A stretch of DNA of 59,402 nt from Hyphomicrobiales bacterium (GTDB taxonomy: Bacteria > Pseudomonadota > Alphaproteobacteria > Rhizobiales > Rhizobiaceae): positions 1 to 59,402 of the forward strand of contig UBYA01000013.1 of assembly GCA_900469615.1 (NCBI GenBank). The letters run 5' to 3'. Under the pieces are notes generated by a model. That model was given only the letters and a program-made list of their open reading frames with translations. It had not been told where the DNA came from and made no database searches. A program made the translations under genes and the position numbers. Shown here in pieces: positions 25,098-35,131 of the stretch (the stretch's first letter is position 1; each line of letters opens with the position of its first letter).

Positions 25098-26414
25098 ATG
25101 AAATTGAAAACTTTATTGCTGGGCGCCTGCTCAGCGCTGATGTTTGCCGGCTTGGCGTCCGCCGAAACCCTCACGATTGCAACCGTCAACAACGGCGACA
25201 TGATCCGTATGCAGAAGCTTACGGACGATTTCAAAGCCAAGAATCCCGATATCGACCTGCAATGGGTCACGCTTGAAGAAAACGTATTGCGCCAGAAGGT
25301 TACGACCGACATCGCCACCAAGGCCGGCCAGTACGACGTGCTGACCATCGGCACCTACGAAGTGCCGATCTGGAGCAAGCTTGGCTGGCTTGCGCCGCTC
25401 GACAAGCTTTCCGCCGACAAGGACTACGATGTGGATGACCTGCTCCCGGCCATTCGCAGCGGTCTGACCACCAACGGCAAGCTCTATGCGGCACCGTTCT
25501 ACGGCGAAAGCTCGATGGTCATGTACCGCAAGGACCTGTTCGAGAAGGCCGGCCTGAAGATGCCGGATGCCCCGACCTGGGACTTCATCGCCGATGCGGC
25601 CCGCAAGATCACCGACAAGGATCATGAAGTCTACGGCATCTGCCTTCGCGGCAAGGCGGGCTGGGGCGAGAACATGGCGTTCCTGACGGCGATGTCGAAT
25701 TCGTTCGGCGCCCGCTGGTTCGATGAGAAGTGGAAGGCACAGTTCGACCAGCCGGAATGGAAGGACACGCTGAGCTTCTACGTCAAGCTGATGAAGGATG
25801 CCGGCCCTCCGGGCGCTTCCTCCAACGGCTTCAACGAAAACCTGGCCCTGTTCCAGTCCGGCAAGTGCGGGATGTGGATCGATGCCACGGTTGCCGCTTC
25901 CTTCGTCTCCGATCCGAAGGAATCGAAGGTCGCCGATAAGGTCGGCTTCGCCCTGGCGCCGGACAAGGGCCTCGGCAAGCGCGGCAACTGGCTCTGGGCA
26001 TGGAACCTCGCCATCCCGGCTTCCTCGAAGAAGACCGAAGCCGCGGAGAAGTTCATCTCCTGGGCAACCAGCAAGGAATACACCAACCTCGTCGCACAGA
26101 AGGAAGGCTGGCTGAACGCACCTCCCGGCACCCGTACCTCGCTCTATGCGAATGCGGACTACCAGAAGGCAGCTCCCTTCGCGAAGATGACGCTCGACTC
26201 GATCAACTCGGCTGACCCGACGCATCCGACCGTCAAGCCGGTTCCCTATGTCGGCGTCCAGTTCGTCGCCATCCCCGAGTTCCAGGGTATCGGCACGGCC
26301 GTCGGCCAGCAGTTCTCCGCTGCTCTTGCCGGCCAGATCTCCGTGGACCAGGCCCTGAAGGCTGCCCAGCAGCTGACGGAACGCGAAATGAAGAAGGCCG
26401 GCTATCCGAAGTAA
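25098..26414 (+). CDS. smoE: Polyol ABC transporter substrate-binding protein
   Basis: 438-aa periplasmic binding protein of the family 1 sugar type. Signal peptide MKLKTLLLGACSALMFAGLASA, cleaved before ETLTIATVNN. Body motifs include GQYDVLTIGTYEVPIW and YAAPFYGESSMVMYRKDLFEKAG. I start at 25098, after GGGAGGAAG; the longer frame would bury the signal peptide. By gene order (regulator, binding protein, two permeases, ATPase, mannitol dehydrogenase) it matches the rhizobial smoEFGK system for sorbitol, mannitol and related polyols. Two hairpins follow its stop, which should leave its transcript more abundant than the permease part. Confidence 0.9.
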   Translation: MKLKTLLLGACSALMFAGLASAETLTIATVNNGDMIRMQKLTDDFKAKNPDIDLQWVTLEENVLRQKVTTDIATKAGQYDVLTIGTYEVPIWSKLGWLAPLDKLSADKDYDVDDLLPAIRSGLTTNGKLYAAPFYGESSMVMYRKDLFEKAGLKMPDAPTWDFIADAARKITDKDHEVYGICLRGKAGWGENMAFLTAMSNSFGARWFDEKWKAQFDQPEWKDTLSFYVKLMKDAGPPGASSNGFNENLALFQSGKCGMWIDATVAASFVSDPKESKVADKVGFALAPDKGLGKRGNWLWAWNLAIPASSKKTEAAEKFISWATSKEYTNLVAQKEGWLNAPPGTRTSLYANADYQKAAPFAKMTLDSINSADPTHPTVKPVPYVGVQFVAIPEFQGIGTAVGQQFSAALAGQISVDQALKAAQQLTEREMKKAGYPK

Positions 26415-26430
26415 GGGCCTTCGAAGCAAA

Positions 26431-26505
26431 GGAAAGCAGCGCCTCCTCTCGAGCACTGCTTTCCACTAGGCCGCCGAGCGCCGAACTGCCCTTGGCGGCC
26501 CTTTT
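26431..26505 (+). terminator. Tandem hairpins between smoE and smoF
   Basis: First hairpin GGAAAGCAG/CTGCTTTCC (26431-26439 with 26456-26464). Second hairpin GGCCGCC/GGCGGCC (26469-26475 with 26494-26500), followed by CTTTTCG. These would stabilise the smoE message and terminate part of the transcripts before smoF, as usual between binding-protein and permease genes. Confidence 0.55.
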
Positions 26506-26561
26506 CGTTTCAGCCGATCCACGGCCACCTCTTCCTTATTCAAGATAGGTCGGTACTTGCC

Positions 26562-27434
26562 ATGGCAACGTTGCACACCCGTTCGACCGCGCGCGTCATG
26601 ATGGCGCCATCGGTTCTGCTTCTCTTTGCGTGGATGATCGTTCCCCTTGTGATGACGATCTACTTCTCGACGCTGAACTACAATCTGCTCTCGCCCGGTG
26701 CGCATGATTTCATCGGTTGGCTCAACTACGAATATTTCGTCACCGACCCGGCCTTCCTGAGTTCGCTGATCGTGACGCTGCTGCTTGTCGGCGGTGCATT
26801 GCTCATCACCGTCGTCGGCGGCATCGCGCTGGCGCTCCTTCTTGATCAGCCGATCTTCGGCCAGGGCATCGTGCGCATGCTGGTGCTTGCGCCGTTCTTC
26901 GTGATGCCGACGGTCGCCGCCCTCATCTGGAAGCACATGTTCATGAACCCGGTGAACGGGCTTCTGGCGCATCTGTTCAGATTGTTCGGGCTCGATCCGC
27001 TGACCTGGCTGGAGACGGTGCCGCTGCTGTCGATCATCATCATCGTCGCCTGGCAATGGCTGCCTTTCGCTACCCTCATCCTGCTGACGGCCCTGCAGTC
27101 GCTCGACGAGGAACAGAAGGAAGCCGCCGAGATGGATGGCGCCGGCCCGGTTTCGAAGTTCATCCACATCACCCTGCCGCATCTGGCGCGCGCCATTACG
27201 GTGGTGATCCTGATCGAGACGATCTTCCTGTTGTCCGCCTTCGCCGAGATCCTCGTCACCACCAACGGCGGTCCGGGCACGGCGACCACCAACCTGACCT
27301 ACCTGGTCTATTCGCAGATCGTCCTGTCGCAGGATGTCGGCGGCGCATCGGCAGGCGGCATCATCGCCGTCATCCTCGCCAATATCGTCGCGATCTTCCT
27401 GATGCGCGCAGTCGGCAAGAATCTGGAGGCTTGA
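26562..27434 (+). CDS. smoF: Polyol ABC transporter permease
   Basis: 290-aa inner-membrane permease of the MalF/UgpA class with six predicted helices (first: VMMAPSVLLLFAWMIVPLVMTIYF). The EAA loop contacting the ATPase is EAAEMDGAGPVSKFIHITLPHL. It pairs with the next gene, which begins one base after its stop. Start chosen at the first ATG, consistent with the family N-terminus. Confidence 0.92.
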   Translation: MATLHTRSTARVMMAPSVLLLFAWMIVPLVMTIYFSTLNYNLLSPGAHDFIGWLNYEYFVTDPAFLSSLIVTLLLVGGALLITVVGGIALALLLDQPIFGQGIVRMLVLAPFFVMPTVAALIWKHMFMNPVNGLLAHLFRLFGLDPLTWLETVPLLSIIIIVAWQWLPFATLILLTALQSLDEEQKEAAEMDGAGPVSKFIHITLPHLARAITVVILIETIFLLSAFAEILVTTNGGPGTATTNLTYLVYSQIVLSQDVGGASAGGIIAVILANIVAIFLMRAVGKNLEA

Positions 27435-27435
27435 G

Positions 27436-28278
27436 ATGGCACGCAAGGTCAGCACGCAACACAAGGTTTTCGTATCGGCCGTCGCCTGGGTCGTGGCGCT
27501 TCTCATCTTCTTCCCGATCCTGTGGACGATCCTGACGAGCTTCAAGACGGAGGGCGATGCCATCGCCTCGCCGCCGCAGTTCCTCTTCTTCCACTGGACG
27601 CTGGAGAATTATGTCGAGGTGCAGTCGCGCTCGAACTATTTCCTCCATTTCGCCAACTCCGTCATCATCGCCTTCGGTTCGACGATCCTCGGCCTGATCG
27701 TCGCCGTTCCTGCTGCCTGGGCCATGGCTTTCTCGCCTACCAAGCGGACCAAGGACGTGCTGATGTGGATGCTGTCCACGAAGATGATGCCGCCCGTCGG
27801 TGCCTTCATCCCGATCTATCTGCTGTTCCAGGGGTTCGGCCTGCTCAACAACCAGTTTGCCAGCCGGCTCGGCATGGTCGTGGTGCTGATGCTGATCAAC
27901 CTGCCGATCATCGTCTGGATGCTCTACACCTACTTCAAGGAAATTCCCGGCGAGATCCTCGAAGCGGCCCGCATGGACGGCGCGACGCTCGCCAAGGAGA
28001 TCATCTACGTGCTGACGCCGATGGCGATCCCCGGCCTTGCCTCGACGATGCTGCTCAACATCATCCTCGCCTGGAACGAGGCCTTCTGGACGCTCAACCT
28101 CTCGTCCGTCGACGCAGCGCCGCTGAGCACCTTCATCGCCTCCTATTCCAGTCCGGAGGGCCTGTTCTATGCCAAGCTTTCGGCGGCATCGACCATGGCG
28201 ATCGCTCCGATCCTGATCCTCGGCTGGTTCAGCCAGAAGCAACTCGTTCGCGGCCTCACCTTCGGCGCGGTTAAGTAA
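27436..28278 (+). CDS. smoG: Polyol ABC transporter permease
   Basis: 280-aa permease of the MalG class. Six helices, starting with VFVSAVAWVVALLIFFPILWTILTSF, and an EAA loop EAARMDGATLAKEIIYVLTPM. The C-terminus QKQLVRGLTFGAVK is the standard ending of this class. It follows smoF by one base and precedes smoK by 11 bases, so the transporter core is co-translated. Confidence 0.92.
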   Translation: MARKVSTQHKVFVSAVAWVVALLIFFPILWTILTSFKTEGDAIASPPQFLFFHWTLENYVEVQSRSNYFLHFANSVIIAFGSTILGLIVAVPAAWAMAFSPTKRTKDVLMWMLSTKMMPPVGAFIPIYLLFQGFGLLNNQFASRLGMVVVLMLINLPIIVWMLYTYFKEIPGEILEAARMDGATLAKEIIYVLTPMAIPGLASTMLLNIILAWNEAFWTLNLSSVDAAPLSTFIASYSSPEGLFYAKLSAASTMAIAPILILGWFSQKQLVRGLTFGAVK

Positions 28279-28289
28279 GGAAGAGAAGC

Positions 28290-29288
<999 letters not shown>

Positions 29289-29300
29289 GCCGAAAGCCGA

Positions 29301-29327
29301 GGCCATGCGCGCCGAACGGGCATGGCC
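29301..29327 (+). other. Intercistronic hairpin between smoK and mtlK
   Basis: GGCCATGC (29301-29308) pairs with GCATGGCC (29320-29327) across 11 bases. No clear U-tract follows immediately (GACGCAGTTTT), so it is more likely a stability or attenuation element than a full terminator. Confidence 0.4.
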
Positions 29328-29440
29328 GACGCAGTTTTCCCGGCCCGCACCGAAAGATATCCGCGGGCCGGCAAGCATACCGACCGGCGCGGCCTTCCCA
29401 AGCCGACCGGAGCCAGAGACCTTTCAGAAGGACCAGAGAC

Positions 29441-30922
29441 ATGACGTGCAAATTATCGCTCGCAACTCTCCAGCAGGCGGCTGCAAAGGCGGCCGTTCCT
29501 GCTTACGATCGCAAGTCGCTTTCGGCGGGCATCGTGCATTTCGGTGTCGGTAATTTCCATCGCGCCCATCAGGCCGTTTATCTCGACGATCTTTTCAATG
29601 CCGGTGAGGCGCATGACTGGGCGATCATCGGCGCGGGCGTGCTGCCCTCCGATGCGGCCATGCGGGAAAAGCTCGCGGCGCAGGATTTTCTGACGACCGT
29701 CGTCGAACAGGACAACAACCGCACGGCTGCGCGCGTCACCGCGCCGATGGTCGACATCCTGCCGGTCGGCGATGCCGGGGCGATCATCGCCAAGCTCGCC
29801 GATCCCGCCATCCGCATCGTCTCGATGACGATCACCGAGGGCGGCTACTTCATCGATGCTTCGGGCAAGTTCAATCCCGCGCATCCGGCCATCGTCGCCG
29901 ACGGGCAGAATCCGGAGGCGCCGAAGACGGTGTTCGGCCTGATCGTCGCGGGTCTCAAGGCACGCCGCGCTGCCGGGCTGCAGCCCTTCACCGTCATGTC
30001 GTGCGACAACATTCCCCACAATGGCGGTGTCACCAAGGCAGCCGTCGTCGGCACCGCCCGGCTGTCCGACCCGGCCTTCGCCGACTGGATCGCTGCGAAC
30101 GTCGCCTTCCCGAACGGCATGGTCGACCGCATCACGCCGGCGACCGGCGCGCGCGAGATCGATCTTCTCAAGGAAGCCTTCGATATCGAGGACAACTGGC
30201 CGGTCTATTGCGAAGAGTTCAAGCAATGGGTGCTGGAGGATAATTTTCCGGCCGGCCGTCCGGCGCTGGAAAAGGTCGGCGTGACCTTCGTGCCCGACGT
30301 GACGCCTTACGAGCATATGAAGATCCGTATCCTCAACGGCGGTCATGCGGCGATTGCCTATCCCGCGGCGCTGATGGATATCCATTTCGTGCACGAGGCC
30401 ATGGAAGAGCCGCTGATCCGCGCCTTCCTCGCCAAGCTTGAGAACGACGAGATCATCCCCGTCATCCCGCCGGTGCCGAATACCGTGCTTGCCGATTACT
30501 TCAAGCTGATCGAGCATCGTTTCGCCAATCCCAAGATCGCCGACACCATCCCGCGTCTGGCGCAGGACGGTTCCAACCGTCAGCCGAAATTCATCCTGCC
30601 GTCGACGGCCGATCGTCTCCGCCGCGGCGAGGATATTGTCGGCCTCGCACTCGTCTCGGCGCTGTGGTGCCGCTATTTCGCGGGCAAGAGCGACAGCGGC
30701 AAGGACATCGTCTTCAACGATGCCAGCGCCGATCGGCTGCATGAAGCCGCCCTCAAGGCGAAAGACGATCCGAATGCCTTCCTGGTGTTCGACGACATCT
30801 TCGGCGATGTCGCCAAGTCCGATCTCTTCCGCAAGCGCTTCGCGCATGCACTGAAAACGCTGTGGGAAAAAGGCACCCGCACCACCCTGCAGCTATACTT
30901 GGACAACAAACTCGCGGAATAA
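29441..30922 (+). CDS. mtlK: Mannitol 2-dehydrogenase (polyol long-chain dehydrogenase)
   Basis: 493-aa cytosolic NAD-dependent enzyme oxidising mannitol to fructose, and often arabitol or sorbitol to ketoses. Seen: the N-terminal nucleotide segment GIVHFGVGNFHRAHQAVYLDDL, TEGGYFIDASG, VMSCDNIPHNGG, and the catalytic Lys-Asn-His pattern in MKIRILNGGHAAIAYPAAL. Length is standard for the polyol-specific long-chain family. A good ribosome site (AGAAGGACC) precedes the ATG. It follows the smo importer and is closed by a terminator at 30931. Confidence 0.94.
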   Translation: MTCKLSLATLQQAAAKAAVPAYDRKSLSAGIVHFGVGNFHRAHQAVYLDDLFNAGEAHDWAIIGAGVLPSDAAMREKLAAQDFLTTVVEQDNNRTAARVTAPMVDILPVGDAGAIIAKLADPAIRIVSMTITEGGYFIDASGKFNPAHPAIVADGQNPEAPKTVFGLIVAGLKARRAAGLQPFTVMSCDNIPHNGGVTKAAVVGTARLSDPAFADWIAANVAFPNGMVDRITPATGAREIDLLKEAFDIEDNWPVYCEEFKQWVLEDNFPAGRPALEKVGVTFVPDVTPYEHMKIRILNGGHAAIAYPAALMDIHFVHEAMEEPLIRAFLAKLENDEIIPVIPPVPNTVLADYFKLIEHRFANPKIADTIPRLAQDGSNRQPKFILPSTADRLRRGEDIVGLALVSALWCRYFAGKSDSGKDIVFNDASADRLHEAALKAKDDPNAFLVFDDIFGDVAKSDLFRKRFAHALKTLWEKGTRTTLQLYLDNKLAE

Positions 30923-30930
30923 CCTTCTAG

Positions 30931-30960
30931 CGGCCGGAATTTTCCTGTTCCGGCCGTTTT
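30931..30960 (+). terminator. Rho-independent terminator after mtlK
   Basis: Stem CGGCCGGAA (30931-30939) with TTCCGGCCG (30948-30956), 8-nt loop, followed by TTTT. It lies nine bases after the mtlK stop and marks the end of the smo-mtlK transcript; the HAD-kinase pair downstream probably has its own promoter or relies on read-through. Confidence 0.75.
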
Positions 30961-31018
30961 CCATTGTCACGCGGTATTTCGAGAGCGGGACAGCAACAGA
31001 ATTCGGGTTGGATCTGTG

Positions 31019-31693
31019 ATGACGGGTGAGGGAACAGGGCTCGTAATCTTCGATTGCGATGGTGTGCTCGTGGATAGCGAACCGCTGTCCGTCGGCGTGC
31101 TCATTCAGGCGATGCACGATGTCGGCGTGGATATGAGCGAAGAGGATGTCTACAGCCGCTTCCTCGGCAAGAGTCTGGCGACGCTGGTCGACACGATGCA
31201 GACGGAATTCGATGTCTTCATCGACCAGGCATTTCTCGACCGCATCCGCACCGATCTCTACGAGCGCTTCAAGCACGAGCTGAAGCCGATCGGCGGCATT
31301 GCCGCGACGCTGGACGCGCTTTCGCTTCCGCGCTGCGTCGCCTCGTCGAGCCAGCTGGAGCGCATCCGCCTCTCGCTCGGCGTCACCGGCCTTCTCGACA
31401 AGCTGGAGCCGAACATTTTCAGCGCCAGCATGGTCAAGCGCGGCAAGCCGGCGCCGGATCTCTTTCTTTACGCGGCGGAAAAGATGGGCGTGCCGCCGAA
31501 GGATTGCATCGTCGTGGAAGACAGCCCGGCCGGAATTACGGCGGCGCGGGCGGCCGGCATGACGGTCTTTGCCTTTACCGGCGGTTCGCACGCCCATTCG
31601 CCGAGTTACCGGGCGGAACTGGAGCAGCTTTCGCCGGAAGTCGTGTTTGACGCGATGCCGGAATTGATACAACTTGTCCGCAACAAGAGATAA
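31019..31693 (+). CDS. HAD-superfamily phosphatase (beta-phosphoglucomutase-like)
   Basis: 224-aa HAD hydrolase, subfamily IA. Motif I is FDCDGVLVDSEPL with the nucleophilic aspartate, motif II is CVASSSQLERI, and the motif III/IV region contains RGKPAPDLFLYAA and IVVEDSPAGITAARAAGM. Such enzymes dephosphorylate sugar or polyol phosphates such as 2-deoxyglucose-6-phosphate or hexitol phosphates; the substrate here is unknown. ATG at 31019 is preferred to the adjacent GTG. It is followed 20 bases later by an FGGY kinase, so the two are probably one unit in polyol metabolism. Confidence 0.88.
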   Translation: MTGEGTGLVIFDCDGVLVDSEPLSVGVLIQAMHDVGVDMSEEDVYSRFLGKSLATLVDTMQTEFDVFIDQAFLDRIRTDLYERFKHELKPIGGIAATLDALSLPRCVASSSQLERIRLSLGVTGLLDKLEPNIFSASMVKRGKPAPDLFLYAAEKMGVPPKDCIVVEDSPAGITAARAAGMTVFAFTGGSHAHSPSYRAELEQLSPEVVFDAMPELIQLVRNKR

Positions 31694-31713
31694 GTGGTCG
31701 GGACTTCCTTTGC

Positions 31714-33297
31714 ATGCGTGATCACGTAGTTGCGGTCGATATCGGCACAGGCAGCGCGCGCGCCGGTGTCTTCACGGCGAGCGGCTCACTGCTGGGAAAA
31801 AGCGAGCATCCGATCCTGATGAATCGCCCGCGTGAAAACCACGCCGAGCACGATTCCGAGAATATATGGGCCGCCGTCTGCGCCGCCGTTCGCGCGGCCG
31901 TGAAGTCTTCCGGCGTCGATGCATCCGTCATCGGTGCGATCGGCTTCGATGCAACCTGTTCGCTGGTCGTGCGCGATCGCGACGGCGGTCAGCTGACCGT
32001 TTCAACGGGTGGCGAAAGCCGCTTCGACACCATTGTCTGGCTCGATCATCGGGCTCTTGCCGAGGCGGATTACTGCACCGCGACGAAACACGCGGTTCTC
32101 GAATATTCCGGTGACTTCATGTCGCCGGAAATGGAAATGCCGAAGCTGATGTGGCTGAAGGAGAACCTGCCGCAAAGCTGGGCGCGGGCCGGCTATTTCT
32201 TCGATCTTGCGGATTTCATGACCTGGAAGGCGACGGGCTCTCTGGCCCGCTCGCGCTCGACGCTGGTGGCGAAATGGAACTATCTCGCCCACCGCGAGCC
32301 GGGCTGGCAAGCCGATTTCCTCAACGTGATCGGCCTTGGCGATCTGCGCGAGCGCGGCGGCTTGCCGGAGGAGAGCGTGGCCGTCGGCCAGAGCATCGGC
32401 ACGCTGACGGCCGAGGCGGCGCAAGCGCTGGGCCTCGACCGCGCCTGCCATGTCGGCGCGGGCATGATCGATGCCTATGCCGGCGCGCTCGGTGCGCTTG
32501 CCGCCCATGCCGGCGATGCCGCTACGCTGGAGCATCAGCTGGCGCTGATAGCCGGCACGTCGAGCTGCGTCGTGTCCTTTGCGCGGGAGCGCAAGCGCAG
32601 CACCGGCATGTGGGGACCTTATTACGAGGCCGTCTTCCCGGGGATGTGGCTTGCCGAGGCCGGACAATCGGCGACGGGCGCGCTTCTAGACCATATCGTC
32701 AGCATGCATGCGGCCGGCGGGCCGCCGACGGCGGCGCTGCATGATCGGATCGTGCGGCGTATCGCCGAGCTGCGTCTTGCCGAGGGCGATTCCCTCGGCG
32801 GGCGTATCCATGTTCTGCCCGACTTTCACGGCAATCGCTCGCCGCTTGCCGATCCGCATGCGCTCGGCGTCATCAGCGGCATGACGCTGGACGCCTCGTT
32901 CGACGGTCTTTGCCGGCTCTACTGGCGCACCAGCGTCGGCATTGCGCTCGGCATCCGCCACATCCTGGAGCGGATGCGGGATTACGGCTATGTGCCCGAC
33001 ACGCTGCATGTCGCCGGCGGCCATGTGAAGAATTCGGTCCTCATGGAACTCTATTCCGACGTGACCGGCTGCAAGGTCGTCATCCCGAAGATGAACGAGA
33101 CCGTGCTTCTCGGCACCGCAATTGCCGCTTCCGTCTCCTGCGGTCTTCACGAAAGTCTCGGGGCGGCAGGCGCTGCGATGTATCCCGGCAGCCACGAACG
33201 GCTGCCCGATGCCGAAAAGAAGGCGCTCTACGATCGCGACTACAGGCGTTTCCTCGCCATGTACCGTCATCGTGCGGAACTGGACGCCATGGAATAG
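31714..33297 (+). CDS. FGGY-family carbohydrate kinase (ribulokinase-like)
   Basis: 527-aa sugar kinase of the FGGY family. N-terminal phosphate loop VVAVDIGTGSARAGVF, active-site segment GFDATCSLVV and FDTIVWLDHRA, the ATP-domain motifs LIAGTSSCVV and LHVAGGHVKNSVLMELYSDVTGCKVVIP. These resemble the D-ribulokinase (YDR109C / FGGY) subgroup more than xylulokinase, but substrate assignment from sequence is weak. In a polyol locus it would phosphorylate a ketose made by the dehydrogenase, for example ribulose or xylulose from arabitol or ribitol. It converges with the RpiR regulator. Confidence 0.88.
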   Translation: MRDHVVAVDIGTGSARAGVFTASGSLLGKSEHPILMNRPRENHAEHDSENIWAAVCAAVRAAVKSSGVDASVIGAIGFDATCSLVVRDRDGGQLTVSTGGESRFDTIVWLDHRALAEADYCTATKHAVLEYSGDFMSPEMEMPKLMWLKENLPQSWARAGYFFDLADFMTWKATGSLARSRSTLVAKWNYLAHREPGWQADFLNVIGLGDLRERGGLPEESVAVGQSIGTLTAEAAQALGLDRACHVGAGMIDAYAGALGALAAHAGDAATLEHQLALIAGTSSCVVSFARERKRSTGMWGPYYEAVFPGMWLAEAGQSATGALLDHIVSMHAAGGPPTAALHDRIVRRIAELRLAEGDSLGGRIHVLPDFHGNRSPLADPHALGVISGMTLDASFDGLCRLYWRTSVGIALGIRHILERMRDYGYVPDTLHVAGGHVKNSVLMELYSDVTGCKVVIPKMNETVLLGTAIAASVSCGLHESLGAAGAAMYPGSHERLPDAEKKALYDRDYRRFLAMYRHRAELDAME

Positions 33298-33302
33298 GCG
33301 GC

Positions 33303-34223
33303 TTACCGCAGCGGCGCGTGGACGAACATGCCCTGGAGTTCTTCTATGCGGCGAATCCTGATTTCCGCCGTTTCGCCTGCGGCGTGAATGACCGTCACCG
33401 CCAGATATTCCAGCAACGACATCATGGCTGCGAGGCTTTCGCGGCTGGTCGCTCGCTGCGGCGGCAGCGATAGCGTGATGTTTGCGAATTCATGCGCCCA
33501 TTCGGTAAACTGGCCCGTCACCAGCAGCACCTTGCAGCCGGCCCGGCGGGCGGAGCGGGCAAGCAGACGCGACGAGACGAAGCTCGGGGAGTCGATGACG
33601 ACAAGCACTCCGTCGTCGGACGGGCCGCCAAACAGCTCGATATAGCTGCCATTGGCTCCATCGAGAAACAGGACCTGATCGCGGGCGAAGGCCAGGCGAT
33701 CGCTGAAATAACGCGCAATCCCCGCCAGGCCTGGATGGGAGGCGACGAAAACAGTCCCCGCAGACAGGATTGCCGCAACCGCCTCCTGCCATTGCGGCTG
33801 GCTGGCGAGGTTGTAGATATGCTGCAGCATCTCGACCTGCTCGGCGATTTGCGTCGCCAGCGGACGGCCCTCGCTGGCATCCTTCTGTAGCTGCTCGAGC
33901 ACGCTCGGCAATTGCGATGTCAGCGCCGGAGTGTTTTCCTTGAGGTGGACCTTGATGCCATCCAGCCCGTGATAACCGAGGGAGCGCAGGAACCGCCCCA
34001 CCGTCATCGGGCTCAGCTCCAGCCTGTCGGCAACCGAAGAAGCCGTCTCGAACGGCAGCTCGTTCAGGTGCTCGGAGAAATACTTAGCAATTCTTCGCTC
34101 GGCGGGAGTGCCGATCTTTATATATTGCTTAAGTTTCTGGCTGAGATCTTCCAAATTTTGTGCCTCGTCGATGGTCTTTCCGATGTTCGGTTGCGCCCGT
34201 TTCTGCGTCAATCGACCATGCAA
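33303..34223 (-). CDS. MurR/RpiR family transcriptional regulator
   Basis: 306-aa regulator with an N-terminal RpiR helix-turn-helix (LPFETASSVADRLELSPMTVGRFLRSLGYHGLDGIK, residues about 53-88) and a C-terminal SIS sugar-phosphate-binding domain (VFVASHPGLAGIARYF, DDGVLVVIDSPSFVSSRLL, GCKVLLVTGQFTEWA). These proteins sense phosphosugars. It is convergent with the FGGY kinase, five bases apart, and its 5' region is an AT-rich gap of 185 bases shared with the cysZ-like gene. Control of the kinase/HAD pair is possible but not shown by any visible operator. Confidence 0.9.
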   Translation of the reverse strand: MHGRLTQKRAQPNIGKTIDEAQNLEDLSQKLKQYIKIGTPAERRIAKYFSEHLNELPFETASSVADRLELSPMTVGRFLRSLGYHGLDGIKVHLKENTPALTSQLPSVLEQLQKDASEGRPLATQIAEQVEMLQHIYNLASQPQWQEAVAAILSAGTVFVASHPGLAGIARYFSDRLAFARDQVLFLDGANGSYIELFGGPSDDGVLVVIDSPSFVSSRLLARSARRAGCKVLLVTGQFTEWAHEFANITLSLPPQRATSRESLAAMMSLLEYLAVTVIHAAGETAEIRIRRIEELQGMFVHAPLR

Positions 34224-34408
34224 AACTACTGGGGTTGCCGATCTTGTTTTGGTTGTTGTTCTTAATGTGGCGCACAGGATATATTAGTATAAAATGTATT
34301 ACAATAATTCAAATTTTTAATTGAGCATATTCATATATTCGCGCGAGATATTGATATCGATGCAACCGCTTCCTAGGTGTCCGATTGCCACCGAAAGAGG
34401 TCGACCGG

Positions 34409-35131
34409 ATGATTGTCATTGCAGCGCGCCTTTCCCTCGCCAACCTCTTTGCGCCCGAGACGCGCAGGGTTTTCTGGAAGGTTCTGGGCCTGACATTGCT
34501 TGCGCTTGCCGTGCTGTGGTTCGCCCTGCGCGGTGTGTTCAATTCCTTTGCGCTGCCCTGGCTGCAGGGCTTCATGCCGTCGAGCTCGGACTGGACGGGC
34601 TGGCTTACGCTCTTCCTTGCCGTTTTTGCCGGCATTGCCCTGGCGCTGGCGATGGCGCTGCTGATCTCGCCGGTGACGGCGCTGATCGCCGGCCTCTTTC
34701 TCGACGATGTCGCCGAGGTTGTGGAAAAACGCGATTATCCGGGCGATGCGCCCGGGACCGCCATGCCGATCGCGGCGGCGCTGAAAAGCTCGGTGCGCTT
34801 TCTCGGCGTAGTCGTCGCCGGCAATATCGTGGCGCTGCTGCTGCTGTTCATTCCCGGCGTCAATCTCGTCGCCTTCTTTCTGGTGAACGGCTATCTGCTC
34901 GGCCGGGAATTCTTCGAATTCGCCGCCATGCGTTTTCGCTCGCCCGATGATGCCCGGCAATTCCGCGTCAAACATGCCTTGACGGTCTTTCTGGCCGGCC
35001 TGGTGATCGCCGCCTTTCTGGCGATCCCGCTGCTCAACCTGCTGACGCCGCTCTTTGCAGCCGGCATGATGGTGCATCTGCACAAGCTGATCTCGCACAA
35101 GGAAGCGAGCCTGCGCCTTCGGCAGGCTTAG
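34409..35131 (+). CDS. EI24/CysZ family membrane protein
   Basis: 240-aa inner-membrane protein with four or more long hydrophobic segments (VFWKVLGLTLLALAVLWFALRGVF, WLTLFLAVFAGIALALAMALLISPVTALIAGLF, VVVAGNIVALLLLFIPGVNLVAFF, HALTVFLAGLVIAAFLAIPLLNLLTPLFAAGM). The conserved GLFLDDVAEVVE and GREFFEFAAMRF are typical of the EI24/CysZ group, of which E. coli CysZ is a sulfate permease. No sulfur genes adjoin, so the substrate is open. I start at 34409, eight bases after GAGG, not at an upstream TTG. Its stop overlaps that of nth by four bases. Confidence 0.88.
   Translation: MIVIAARLSLANLFAPETRRVFWKVLGLTLLALAVLWFALRGVFNSFALPWLQGFMPSSSDWTGWLTLFLAVFAGIALALAMALLISPVTALIAGLFLDDVAEVVEKRDYPGDAPGTAMPIAAALKSSVRFLGVVVAGNIVALLLLFIPGVNLVAFFLVNGYLLGREFFEFAAMRFRSPDDARQFRVKHALTVFLAGLVIAAFLAIPLLNLLTPLFAAGMMVHLHKLISHKEASLRLRQA

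Noticed and set aside
34224..34408. Operator for the RpiR regulator in the AT-rich gap
   Set aside because: Only imperfect dyads (TAGTATA...TGTATTA) are visible; in AT-rich sequence these are not significant.
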